From positions 124,001-188,000 of the forward strand of contig JAKSYS010000002.1 in the NCBI GenBank assembly GCA_022925895.1: a DNA stretch of 64,000 nt. Reading direction: 5' to 3'. The notes below the pieces were generated by a model that was given only the letters and a program-made list of their open reading frames with translations, was not told where the DNA came from and did not search any database. Positions within the stretch are counted from its first letter, which is position 1; the number at the start of each line of letters is the position of its first letter. Position numbers and translations under genes: made by a program. Of this stretch, positions 1 through 10,259 are shown piece after piece. This stretch comes from Fragilaria crotonensis (taxonomy: Eukaryota > Bacillariophyta > Fragilariophyceae > Fragilariales > Fragilariaceae).

Positions 1-155
1 TGAGCAATGAATCCGACGATCCTAAACACGATGGGACTGTGAAATGACCACCAACATCTCTAGAATCAATCCGAAATCAGTATCGGACCCGGTCGGTCGA
101 CAATGCAACTGCGTCAACATCCTCTAACAGTCTTTCAGGCAAGTCTCGTCAATCC

Positions 156-965
156 ATGCTCTCAACGTCCAGTGCAAGGTTCATTGAACTTGAGGCGCGA
201 ATTACACGTCAGCAGACCGAATTCGATCGTAAGGACAAGATCTCTTCCGACCGATTGGCGCAGATTGAGAGACAACTGCATCGTTTTGACGAGGTTGAGA
301 CAAAAATAGACTCTCTCAAAAGCGACATCGATTCGAAACTCGACGCATCACAACAGGTTCAGCGAGAGGATCTCAAAAACATGAATGGTCAGATTTTAGT
401 AGTGATGGAAAACCAAGCGGGGTTTGGTGCCTCGATAAACATCCTGAGCGACAAGATCAGCCTAGTGATGGGTCTGATGGCTGAAAGTAAGCTCACAGCA
501 AATGACGAGTCATTGAAGATTCGTCGTCCATCGCCAAACGTGTCTCAGGCTATTCGCACATCCGATCTAGGTGGCTACGATCTTGAGACCAGAGGGCCTC
601 CCCTGGCCCTGATGCCGAACACGAATGAGGAGGAGAAGATGGAAGATAATAATGCAAACCGCGAAGACAGCAGTGTATCTATGAAATCTTCCGCATCAAA
701 ATCATCCTCTTCAACCGATTCGGGTAAATTTCGCTCCCCAGACAAAAAGAAGCAAAGACCTGTGAACCAGGCTCACGGACACCGGGCGAACAAGGATGAT
801 TCAGAGGATACGATCAGCAATGATGGAGACCAACCAAATCAAACAATAGTCATCAAACGTCTTGATGACTCTTCCACAACAAACCGATCCCTTGAGGATA
901 TTACCACCGACCTAGAGAGTCGATACAATACCCAAAACTCTCTCGGCGGAGGGTCCTCATTATGA
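156..965 (+). CDS. ORF1 (gag-like) of the LINE-like element, 5'-incomplete
   Basis: This frame encodes 269 residues from the ATG at 156. The same frame stays open upstream to a TGA near 45, and a matching acidic stretch lies beyond it, so the true N-terminus is probably further upstream and partly outside the window. The first 110 residues are rich in charged heptads (many L, I, E, K and D) and should form a coiled coil, as in many LINE ORF1 proteins. The second half is polar and disordered, with a serine run and a KKK patch. No zinc knuckle is visible. It overlaps the start of the next frame by a few bases at 962-965. A role as RNA-binding particle protein is inferred from position and composition only. 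Confidence 0.6.
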   Translation: MLSTSSARFIELEARITRQQTEFDRKDKISSDRLAQIERQLHRFDEVETKIDSLKSDIDSKLDASQQVQREDLKNMNGQILVVMENQAGFGASINILSDKISLVMGLMAESKLTANDESLKIRRPSPNVSQAIRTSDLGGYDLETRGPPLALMPNTNEEEKMEDNNANREDSSVSMKSSASKSSSSTDSGKFRSPDKKKQRPVNQAHGHRANKDDSEDTISNDGDQPNQTIVIKRLDDSSTTNRSLEDITTDLESRYNTQNSLGGGSSL

Positions 966-1169
966 TCGCCCAGCAGCAACGGCAACCTCTTCTGCGGGAT
1001 ACGAGAGTACCCCGCATTTCTCAACAATCTATTCACCAGATTGATCAGTCCGAATCATCTCTTCCAATTTCTCCCATTCTGCAACTCCCATCGCATCGTC
1101 CTGGCCGAAAGACTGGGCACATCCTCTTGATCCTAGCCCCGACAAGTCATATGGTGATACCATCCTACA

Positions 1170-2046
1170 AAAACGAAAAGGCACTGTACGACTATTCTTT
1201 CAAAACGTTAAAGGATTGACGTATTCGACAGCAGGTGACGACTACCGATACTATCTTTCATGCCTTAAATCATACGAGGTGGATATCGCAGGACTTGCCG
1301 AAACAAATACTTGTTGGACACATCCGCACATATGTGCTGATTTCCGTCAAATTCTCCGTCGCCAATTCAGCCAAAGCAAAGTTATCTTCGGATCGCCTAA
1401 CCGGATATTGATCCTTGTCTACCAACGGAAACTTTTCAATCAGGAGGAAGCCTTACGCTCGTGACTGATCGAGTGGTCTCAAGTGTAAACGGCGAGATCG
1501 ATCTACAGGACACAACCGGTCTTGGACGCTGGAGTGGAATATCTTTTATGGGACGCGACAATTCTTGCCTCTCGATTATAACGGCATACAGAGTTTGCTC
1601 CGGATCACCACAAACGGCACCTCTGGGCAGTGCATTCCTTAGAGAATATGATTTTTTCCGTATCCATAATAAGCGACATAACAACCCACGTTCTGAAATG
1701 CTCCAGCCAAGACCTAAAAACGCTTATACATCGGCTTCAGAATAGTGGGCACATGATAATACTCATGCTCAATGCGAACTCGACGACTGATACTGACTCA
1801 AAGCTGGTTTCTTTTATCCAAGAATGCAATCTCTTCGACCTACATGATAAGTCTCCTGCTCCTTCGACATACATTGGATCGGCATCGAGGAGAATTGATT
1901 TTATCTTTGGATGTGAATCGGTGCGGCGACAAGCGACTCGTTCAGGTACCCTCTCATATTGGGAAGGACCCCAGTCAGACCATCGAGGCCTTTATGTTGA
2001 CATCAATTTGATTGGTGTTCTTCAGAAGAACTCCTCAACGGCCTAA
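1170..2046 (+). pseudogene. APE-type endonuclease domain of LINE ORF2, frame-broken
   Basis: Motifs of the endonuclease/exonuclease/phosphatase fold can be read in order across three frames: a QNVKGL start motif (about 1201-1219), AGLAETNT with the catalytic glutamate (about 1290), LNANS at the GDFN position (about 1770), SRRIDFIFG (about 1890) and SDHRGLYVD near the end (about 1977-2000). In non-LTR elements this domain nicks the target DNA to prime reverse transcription. Frame changes near 1410-1460 and 1690-1740 break the reading frame. It lies directly upstream of the reverse transcriptase, as expected. Confidence 0.75.
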
Positions 2047-2088
2047 CCGGTCAACCAACGTTCTCTATATACTGGAAATCCGGAATAT

Positions 2089-4748
2089 GTGTCAACGTAT
2101 CATGAATCAATGTTGAAATACTACTCTCAACACAACATGATGGAACGTATTGCTCAATTATTTTCGACACACCACACCAAAAGTCGCGAAGACGTTCGAA
2201 CTCTTTTGATAAAGTGGGACAACGATCAGGGCCGAGCAATGGCAATTTCGGAATCGCTTCTTCGAAGACCACCCAAGAAGTATCAATGGTCACCAGATCT
2301 ACGCAATTCAGCAATTTTGAGACGGTATTGGAAGCTCCGACTTCGGGAGGCAACCGATCCATCGCTTGAGTACACCGACTCTTTCTACAGTTGGCAAGCC
2401 AAAGTCCAGCAGCACGATCCTACATTTGTACTCCCATATTTAGGGCAGGTCCTTTCGATTGAAAAAATAAGAGAACACTTCAATCGAGCGACAAAAGTTT
2501 TTCGCAGATGCCAGAGATCTTCGGTGCCATTACGCGCGAAATGTTATCAGGAACTTCTCGAAACTTATCAAGACGGTGATAACCCAGATACATGCAAGGA
2601 ATCACAACGAAAAGCGAGGATAGTACAGAAGACGATTGCTAGCGAAGTCTGTCGAGGAACATTTCGAGAGATTCGGAAAGTGGTAAATCCTTCCGAGCGA
2701 TCGGGACTAATGAAGATCATGATTCCGCGTCCTCCGCCCGACACAAGAATTAGGGGACGAGAATACATACCAATTGCTTCAACAAACTGACCCGGAAGAC
2801 CTTATATGGGAAACGATTATCAACAAAGAAGACATCGAACGACATCTACTTACTTATAATCGGCACTCCTTCAGGGCAGCGTCTGAATCTCCATGTGGAC
2901 ACGGAGTGATACATGATGCATTAACTTTCTCCAGTTTGTTGCAAGCCTCAAAGTCCATTCTGCAAGGAGACATACCCCATGACTGGCGGGGTAATGACGA
3001 CGAGGCGTTAAAAGAATTCTTGGCATCATTTGCAGTGCCAGATCGAGTTGCAAACAGCCCACTGATGCCGTTCCAAATATCAGAGGACGATCTGTTCAAG
3101 GGATTCCGCCACTGGCCAGAATCAACGTCAACGTCACCATCTGGTCGACATCTCGGCCATTATAAGGCAATCATCCAGCACCCTGATCTCTTGCTTTGTA
3201 CGGTTCAATTTCTAAACATTGCGATCACTCGAGGAATTGCAATCCCTAGGTGGTGTCATGCCACAAACGTTCTCATTGAAAAGGATCCAGGGAGACCTCG
3301 AATCAATCGTCTACGAATAATCCACTTATTCGAGGCGGAACGAAAGGCATGGGAACTGGACATCTTACATCCAGATCAATATGGGTCAGTTCCGACACGA
3401 ACTGCCATTGACCCTGTGATGCTTACCGAGCTTACTACCGACTTGTGTCGAGTCCTAAAACATGATCTAGCGCGTTTCGACAATGACGCCTCAGCGTGCT
3501 ACGACCGCATCATCGTGGCCCTCGGGATGCTCGCAGCGAGAAGATGTGGGATGCCAGAGAATGCAATTCAAGCACACGCCGAGGCACTGGAATTTATGAA
3601 GTATACAGTCAAAACGGTTTATGGAGTATCCGGGGACAATTACCATGGCACACCGTTTGAACCTCTTTTTGGAACCGGCCAAGGCAGCGGTGCATCACCA
3701 GCTATATGGCTCACCTTGGTTGTTATTCTTTTGAATACATTGGATCGTTTGGTACCTGACAGGATTAATTTTTTGCCACTTGTCGGAGGTAAGAAACACC
3801 AGCGCCTCGTCGACGCCATCTCTCGGATTCACTTCGGATGGCCATCATTCCTGCGAGGAAATTGTTGAAAGACTGCAGAAAGTTGCTCAGACTTGGGAGC
3901 ATCTTCTTCACCTCTCTGGCGGTAAATTGAACCTGGCTAAATGCTCATGGTACGTCATGTATTGGGAATGGGAAAAGGGTCGCCCACGGCTACGAGAAAT
4001 TACCCCGACAGACCCAACCATTCGCCTTCAGCAAGGATCCAACGTGTCAGTGACCACAGAGATCAGAAGAACCCGACTCGACGAGTCGACGCGTATGCTC
4101 GGAGTCCATCTTAATCCATTGGGCGATTTTGGCTACCACATTGATGTTTTACGAAAGAAGGCAGATGGCTACGCCTCACGTCTCCTATCGTCCAGGCTGA
4201 ACGCCAACGATATTCGAATATTTCATCGGTCGATTTACGTTCCGGCAACGCGATACAGTTTGGCGACGATTGCGGCCGATGAAGAGGCATTGGCAGGCGT
4301 ACAACACAGGATCATAAAGGTGATGCTACAAAAAAGGCATGTCAATGGAAATCTACCGACGTCAATTCGTCACGGCCCTATGGAGATGGGAGGACTCGGA
4401 ATATATGATGTCAGAACAGAGGCGGGGATTGAGGCAATCAAATTCTTTCGCAACTCAATTTATTCTGACTCTGAGCCAGGAAATCTGATTCGTATCAATC
4501 TTCAATACTCACAATTGGAGTCCGGGATGGGAGTGCCTTTGCTTGAATATCCCAATATCCCAATCCCTTATCTAACGCCAACATGGGTTCTATCGGTTCG
4601 ACAATTTCTTTCATGTCATAATATGTCGATTACGTTAACAGAGTCATACCTTCCACTTCCACAATCACCAACCGACGACTTCATCATGCAACCCATGCAT
4701 CTTGCACGGTATTCGGTGAGTCAACAACGAGACATAAACTTGGTTTGA
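2089..4748 (+). pseudogene. Reverse transcriptase domain of LINE ORF2, frame-broken
   Basis: Two long frames (2089-2790 and 2774-3868) and a third (3780-4748) together cover the linker, fingers/palm and thumb of a non-LTR reverse transcriptase. Visible motifs are SGRHLGHYKAI (about 3139), the palm block DNDASACYDRI (about 3481-3510) and GTGQGSGASPAIW (about 3673-3705). The catalytic D-D box should follow at about 3810; it falls exactly at a frame change, so an intact FVDD-type motif cannot be read in one frame. Downstream, the LHLSGGKLNLAKC block (about 3910) and the GGLGIYDV block (about 4390) are typical of this element family. With its active-site box split, this copy should not be autonomous as written. 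Confidence 0.85.
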
Positions 4749-4769
4749 CTCTATCTACAGGCAACAACG

Positions 4770-6636
4770 TTGGCGGACCTTACTCATCATGAGAACTCCT
4801 CCAAAATCTCCCTTTCTGCTCTCGATGGACAACGATCGGACGATTGGGTGTACAATCCACTATGGCCTCGACAAGAAGCTCCAACTCCGACTCAACGTCG
4901 TCTATGGAAACGATACCTTCGATCCTCATACCTTCGATACGTCCCATACTGGAAGTCTCCACCCAAGCCTCGAGATCTACTCTCCGTGCAAGAAAGTGCC
5001 CCTCCACCAACATCATCATTTGAGTCTATTCACGACTACGTTCGCACATTGCCCACAACTCAACGTCGACTGTTGGCAGACCTCCACCAAGAAGCATCAG
5101 TCGTCCAAGTATGGAGGGCTTTTTGATCCAAGGCGAGGTTGTACATTGCTTCTGACGGTGGGTTAGACGGCAACAGAGGAACACACGGATGGGTGATTGC
5201 ATCGAAAGAGCACACTCTCTTCCGCTGCTCTGGACCAGTTGACGGATTCGTTTCACGGAATCTTCCACAAGGAGTGAATTGGCAGGATGTGCATCGTCGC
5301 TGCTTTTAGTGGCAATCATTTCTCGGATCTGGGGCTTCGACATCGGTGTTCCTTTCGTTGGATTACTGATAGCAGGTCTGCTATATCACGAGTTAAAAAT
5401 ATGCACTACCGCATTGTCATCCAAGCCAGATGCCCGACGACGCGGATCTTATTTCCTGATATCAACACTTATTAGAGAAATTCGTCGACCACTTCGGCTT
5501 GAATGGGTGAAAGGTCACCAGGACTCCTTGCAATCGTATGAGAAGCTGCCCCTTAAGGCTCATCTAAACATTGACGCGGACTTTCTTGCGACTCGATATC
5601 GCAATCGAGGAAGACTCAAGTCATCATCGAGCGTGGATCACCAGTCGGGCCAAGGTGTCTCGATTTCGATAAATGGACGGCGCTTGACAAGTAAATACGA
5701 CTCCTGTATCCGCTATCAAATCAACGGATATCATCTGCGCCGTTATATGCAGCAGACACACATGTGGTCAGATCAAACATGGGACGACGTTGATTTTGGA
5801 CTCTTTGGCCAGCATTTTCGGCGTCTCCGACCTTCGCATCAGGTTACACATATGAAAAGAGTCCATGGACAGCTACCCATCGGGAAACGTCGCTATGATC
5901 AGTCGCGGACTAAAGATCCAAATCTGAAACTGTGTCCAGTGTCCATGCTGCAAGACAAGCGAAGAGACTAGCGATCATCTCCTTCGATGCGAGAGCAACC
6001 CAGAGTACCTCACGAGTCTTCGGCAGCTAGTACGTCGTGATATCGTTACTGGCGATACACATCCGATGAGATACTTGTTGGTGGAAGGGATCGAGCATTG
6101 GAGTAAATCATCTCAGAAGTTTACACCAGTTCTGTCCCAGTATCCTTTCCATCTCCGCGAAGCAATCGAGAAGGCAATGGAGTCATAAGACCGAATCGGA
6201 TGGAGGGAGGCCGCATCCGGATTCTTGAGCCGATACTGGTCATCGCTCCTTAGCGTGCTGCGATATGCATGAGCACGGTAAACAAGATGTGAGTGCCGGA
6301 GCAAAACGGTTGCGAACTTGTATCTCGGCCATTTATGATCACGTCACACGTATTTGGATAGCTCGGAATGGAGTACTACATTCGAAAGATGACGACGAAC
6401 AGAATCAGATAAGGTCCGCGGAAGTTGCCGAAATCAAGGCCCTGTTTCAAAACCCTCACCTACTGAGGTTATGCGATCGTCATTTGTGCGATCGATCAAT
6501 GGAAAGTGTTATTCATGGACCTCTATCTTTACAACGACGATGGATTCGGAAAGTGCGGAGATCGATCGCGGAGAATGAACTTGACGGGGGGAGACAATCT
6601 CTCATCACACAGTATTTTGCACCGCAGATGGGGTAA
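4770..6636 (+). pseudogene. RNase H, zinc motif and C-terminal tail of LINE ORF2, frame-broken
   Basis: A type I RNase H can be read across frames: an ASDGGLDGNRGTHGWV start strand (about 5150-5200), WITDSRSAISRV (about 5360-5395), and WVKGHQDS followed by NIDADFLATRY near 5505-5600. These supply the first, third and fourth acidic metal-binding positions. About 330 bp further, CPCC-x8-H-x3-C (about 5940-5985) is a zinc motif typical of the C-terminus of such elements. After an in-frame stop near 6188 and a further break near 6260, the frame 6265-6636 encodes the conserved tail, ending shortly after QSLITQYF. The enzyme would remove the RNA strand after first-strand synthesis. Confidence 0.75.
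6595..6618 (+). other. PIP-box-like peptide (QSLITQYF) at the C-terminus of the LINE protein
   Basis: The codons spell Q-S-L-I-T-Q-Y-F, matching the PCNA-interacting protein consensus Q-x-x-(I/L/M)-x-x-(F/Y)-(F/Y). It lies six residues before the stop codon, where PIP boxes are often found in replication proteins. Binding to PCNA is inferred from the motif. Confidence 0.6.
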
Positions 6637-6771
6637 CGACCTGTTATATGTCATCAAAGTATTTTATACAGTTAGTGGAAACTCTCGCGGGCAACCGCCG
6701 GGGTGGGGTACACATTCTGGACCTGCCGGTTTGGATGAGGCGTTAACCCGATAATTAGTTTTGTTTTTGTT
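6637..6771. other. Spacer between the LINE-like element and the TIR element
   Basis: This stretch is probably the 3' untranslated end of the LINE-like element plus host flank. I see no gene in it. A T-rich run at 6759-6774 marks the change to the next repeat. Confidence 0.4.
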
Positions 6772-7977
6772 TTCCAAGTTTCCAAGTTTCCCAAAGGCTC
6801 ATCACCCAATAATTCGTGATTCAACTTCGATATGGGTGTTGACGGGACTACCGTAGATCTCGTCCAACTTGGCAATCAAAGTTTCCGAGATTCTTTTTGC
6901 CAAGTTTGTAATAAATCCAGGTTGCTTGCAGCACTGTTCTTTCAGAGCCGCTTGTTTTCTGCGGAGGTCCGCAATCTTCCTACCATATTCACTGACGTAT
7001 CCACTACCGCCAGGTCCAGTAGAAATAAGGTTTCGCTACCTCGGCAGCCTCCGCAAAATCTTCGTTTCGGTATGTTGTTGAGTTCACTGCACACATTGCA
7101 AGGTTTTGAAGTTCTGATGTCGACAGCTCTTTCTGTTGACGTTTGATCAAGTGCTTTTCCTTTCCTTACTACTTTCTTTTCTGCTTCCATAGTCCGTTGT
7201 CATATTGACAATACAAGCGACTGTGACAGGTGAAGGGAGACGGGATGTTAGCATTGACTTGCTGGTTCTGAAGCGATACGACGACGACGTCACCTTGAAC
7301 GATGAGCCTTGACACACATGATCGAGCAAACACGCTTTCGCGAGCGGAATTGGACGCTCGTTACGCTAGTAGGAGGTAAGTGCATGCGTTGTGACAAGCG
7401 TGCATCATGTTGTTCTCTTTGTCACCCTTTTAATACTTACATTCTAACACATTCATGCTTTTCTTGTCGCTTGATCTTTAGAACACAAAATGTATTTCAA
7501 CGTATTGTTCACAGCTCTGGCTGCCTTCAATCCTCTAGCTCCCCCGTCAGCATGTCACGATGATTTCATGACTTCAATAGTGGACATCGTTCGTGGTATC
7601 CTCGACACAGGATTCAAGCAAGATTTTTGCCTCTACAAGCTTGGATCTCCTGCTAACAATACTGGGAGAGTGGAGAAGGTGATGGCGGCATAGAGAACAA
7701 AGGTCTCTGTGGTGTGTTGGATAGCATTAACTACTAAGTCTAGTATGTCATCAAACTACTCATCTTGCTGGCACAACAAAGTACTCTGAGAATGCATCTT
7801 GATAGGAGATTGTTTTCGTCTCACGCTCTTCCTGTCGGAATAAACTTGGGAGTCCCAAAGTTCGATTTTACCTTCTTGTATAAACACGACTACATCCGGA
7901 TAAAATCGAACCCACTATTATTGGGTGATGAGCCCCTTGGACAACTTGGATACTTGGATCGGATTTTTCCTTGTATA
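6772..7977. mobile_element. TIR element copy A (PIF/Harbinger-like), left end degraded
   Basis: The copy is bounded by inverted arms at 6772-6812 and 7916-7955 that share the core CCAAG..GGCTCATCACCCAATAA. It is collinear with copy B (7981-9269) at high identity over about 1.2 kb, including a shared minus-strand coding remnant and a shared splice-like block near 7372-7490. The outermost 25 bp of TIR seen in copy B are missing on its left side. Its right end meets copy B at a TAA. The repeat 9273-9289 beyond copy B again reads TATAAACACGCCCTAA, so copy B may have inserted into the right end of copy A. Confidence 0.7.
6815..7190 (-). pseudogene. Small coding remnant inside TIR element copy A
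   Basis: Reading the minus strand from ATG 7190 gives MEAEKKVVRKGK and then, after a frame change, a stretch that aligns residue by residue with the one in copy B. Shared blocks are KELST, RNEDFAE, GSGY and KIADLRRKQ. Differences between the two copies fall largely at third positions and in indels, which suggests descent from a real short protein of about 125 residues. It ends in the TIR with ESRIIG. I do not recognise the family. It is lysine/arginine-rich at the start with a helical, possibly coiled, C-terminal half. It may be the residue of a transposon-encoded DNA-binding protein, but that is a guess. Confidence 0.45.
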
Positions 7978-7980
7978 TAA

Positions 7981-9269
7981 GGCCGTGTTTATACAAAAAA
8001 TATTCCATCCAAGTATCCAAGTTTTCCAAGGGCTCATCACCCAATAAATCGTGATTCAACTTGGATGTGAGAGTTTCCGGGACTAGATCTCGTCCAACTT
8101 GGCAATCGAAGTTTCCGAGATTTTTTCTTGCCAAGTTTGTAAATCCAGGTTGCCTGCCTCACCGTTATTTTCTGAGCCACTTGTTTTCTGCGGAGGTCTG
8201 CAATCTTCCCACGATATTCCCTGATATATCCACTACCGCAATGTCCAGTAGAAATAGGTTTCGCAACGTCGACAACCTCCGCAAAATCTTCGTTTCGGGA
8301 TGATGTTGTTGTGTTCGTAGCGCACTCATTGCAAGTTGCAAGGTTTTGAAGTCTGTTGTTGACAGCTCTTTCTCTTGACGTTCGATCCATTCCTTTCCTT
8401 TGCTTCCTTTCTTGCTTTTGTGCTTCCGTAGTCCGTTGTCGTGGTATTGAAAATACAAGTGACTGTGACGGGTGAAGGGAGACGGGATTATGTAAGCATG
8501 ATTTACTAGCTGGTACTGAAGCGACACGACGACGACTTCACCTTATATGACGAAGCGTTGACACATATGATCAAGCAAACACACTTTCGCGAGCGGAATT
8601 GAACGCTCGTTACGCTAGTAGGAGGCAAGTGCGTGCGTTGTGACAAGTGTGCATCATGTTGTTCTTGTTGTCACCGTTTTTATACTTTCTAACACAATTT
8701 TGCTTTTTTCGTGATGCTCGTTCTTTAGAACACAAAATGTATCTCAACGTTTTGTTCACAGCTCTACCGTCAATCCTCTAGCTCTCTCCCATCCGCATGA
8801 TGTCACAAATATTTCGCGACTTCAAATAGACTGTCATTACGACCTCGTCGTTCGTCTCGTCCTCGCGACACCGCAGAGGTTTCAAGAAAGATTTTTTTAT
8901 TTCGACAAGCGCGGACCTCCTGCTAATTATATCGAACTGGGAGAGCGGAGAAGGTGGTGGTGGCATAGAGAACGAAGGTCTTTGTTGTGTTTAAATAGCA
9001 TTAACTACTAGAGGACTAGCTATGTCATCACACAACTCATGTTGTTGGGACAACGAAGTACTCCGAGAGAATGCATCTTGGATGGAATGTTTTTGGTAGA
9101 CTACTCACGCGCGTTCTGTTGACGTAAACTTGGGAGTTCCAAAGTTCGATTTCACCTTCTTGTATAAACACGACTTCATTGGGATAAAATCGAACCCACA
9201 ATTATTGGGTGATGAGCCCTTGGAAAACTTGGATACTTGGATGGAATATTTTTTTGTATAAACACGCCC
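7981..9269. mobile_element. TIR element copy B with TAA target duplication (PIF/Harbinger-like)
   Basis: The element is 1289 bp long. The left TIR (7981-8047) and right TIR (9202-9269) are inverted repeats of about 67 bp with very few mismatches; the ends read GGCCGTGTTTATAC and GTATAAACACGCCC. TAA flanks both sides (7978-7980 and 9270-9272), as expected for the 3-bp TWA duplications of PIF/Harbinger transposons. There is no transposase-length reading frame, so it is non-autonomous. The well-preserved TIRs suggest it is younger than copy A. Confidence 0.8.
8050..8430 (-). pseudogene. Small coding remnant inside TIR element copy B
   Basis: This is the minus-strand counterpart of the remnant in copy A. 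The segments KELSTTDFKTLQLAM, RNEDFAEVVDVAKP, GSGYIREYRGKIADLRRKQ and the tail near ESRFIG align with copy A but sit in two frames. The position of the copy A start codon is ACG here. It cannot be expressed as one protein as written. The function is unknown. Confidence 0.45.
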
Positions 9270-9289
9270 TAACTATAAACACGCCCTAA

Positions 9290-10256
9290 GGCCCACCCTT
9301 ATAGGGACAAAAATCAAAAATCAAAAATCAAAAATCAAAACTGAAATCATCGTGATTTTTGTTGCCTTCACCGTCCTTATGGATCAAAAATCAAAAATCA
9401 AAACCGGGATCAGTTTTACAAAAGCCCAAAATAATAACCTATTGAAATCAAAACTGATCCTCGGTTTTACTTTTTTCTTTTTAAAAAGTAAAGATGTCGT
9501 CTTGAAAGAGAAATTCCCTTTTGACTAGTTCGATCCCTTGTGAGACTATGGACGCCTATCGATACAGTATTGACCGTACGTGGTATCTTCGTAGCAGCAT
9601 TGTGGTTCACTGAAATCGGATGTCGGACGCGAATTGACGATGGGGACGAAACGCTATTGTACGACAAATTGGCAGCGACCTTCGGCTGCAAAGGACGATG
9701 GTGGGAATGCATGCATCGGGAGCGCATCAAGCAACGATGCAAAGGTGAGTGATGTACAAGTAATGCTTGGTAAAAAAATCAGCCAGCTTACGTGGTCACA
9801 TTTTTCATCCGATCACGACGACAAGTACCACTGTGGTCTGACAAAGAATTGAACTTCATCTACTGTACATTTGTACTCTGTACTATTCATTAAAGCAACT
9901 ACATTCTTCTTATACTAAAAGTCTTCTTGATATGAATGTTTTCTTCTAGCAACCATAGCAACAACACGCTGAAATGTAGTTTATCACAGTCCATTGTCCA
10001 TTCTGATCGAAATGCCGATGGGTGACGTGAAATGTGAAAAGTTGAATACGTCCCTTCAACTGAGACACGAGAAACCTGCTGTGATGACTTAGATTCTAGA
10101 TTCCTTTTTTTGACTAATGCGATTCATCTTTTTTCTTGTTCGACTCACCCGAATACCGCTTTTGACTATAAAAGGGCGACTTTTCACAAAATCAAAAATC
10201 AAAACTGATTTCATTTTTGATTTTTAAAACAGCGATGCACTCTATAAGGGTGGGCC
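9290..10256. mobile_element. MITE-like element with TAA target duplication and AAAATC subrepeats
   Basis: The element is 967 bp long. It starts GGCCCACCCTTATAG (9290) and ends with the reverse complement CTATAAGGGTGGGCC (to 10256). TAA lies on both sides (9287-9289 and 10257-10259). Next to each TIR are short direct repeats of the form AAAATCAAAAATC (about 9306-9345, 9384-9405 and 10190-10230). It directly abuts the end of the preceding elements. No transposase frame is present; the 70-codon frame at 9540 is not convincing. The TAA duplication suggests the PIF/Harbinger superfamily. Confidence 0.75.
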
Positions 10257-10259
10257 TAA

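Larger units (their letters stand above)
1..6640 (+). mobile_element. LINE-like (non-LTR) retrotransposon, 5' end outside the window, frame-broken
   Basis: The segment carries, in order, a coiled-coil ORF1, an APE-type endonuclease/exonuclease/phosphatase domain (about 1170-2010), a reverse transcriptase (about 2090-4750), an RNase H (about 5140-5610), a CxxC-H-C zinc motif (about 5940-5985) and a C-terminal tail ending at 6636. That order is typical of RNase H-bearing non-LTR elements. No LTRs flank it. The second ORF is split over several frames by small indels and a few stops, so this copy is not coding as written. The 3' limit is set by the last stop codon; I found no poly(A) tail or target duplication, and the next element starts about 130 bp downstream. 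The clade was not determined. Confidence 0.85.

Noticed and set aside
9540-9752. 70-codon frame inside the TAA-flanked MITE
   Set aside because: There is no homologue in view, no splice or start context, and it ends within the element; kept only as part of the MITE.
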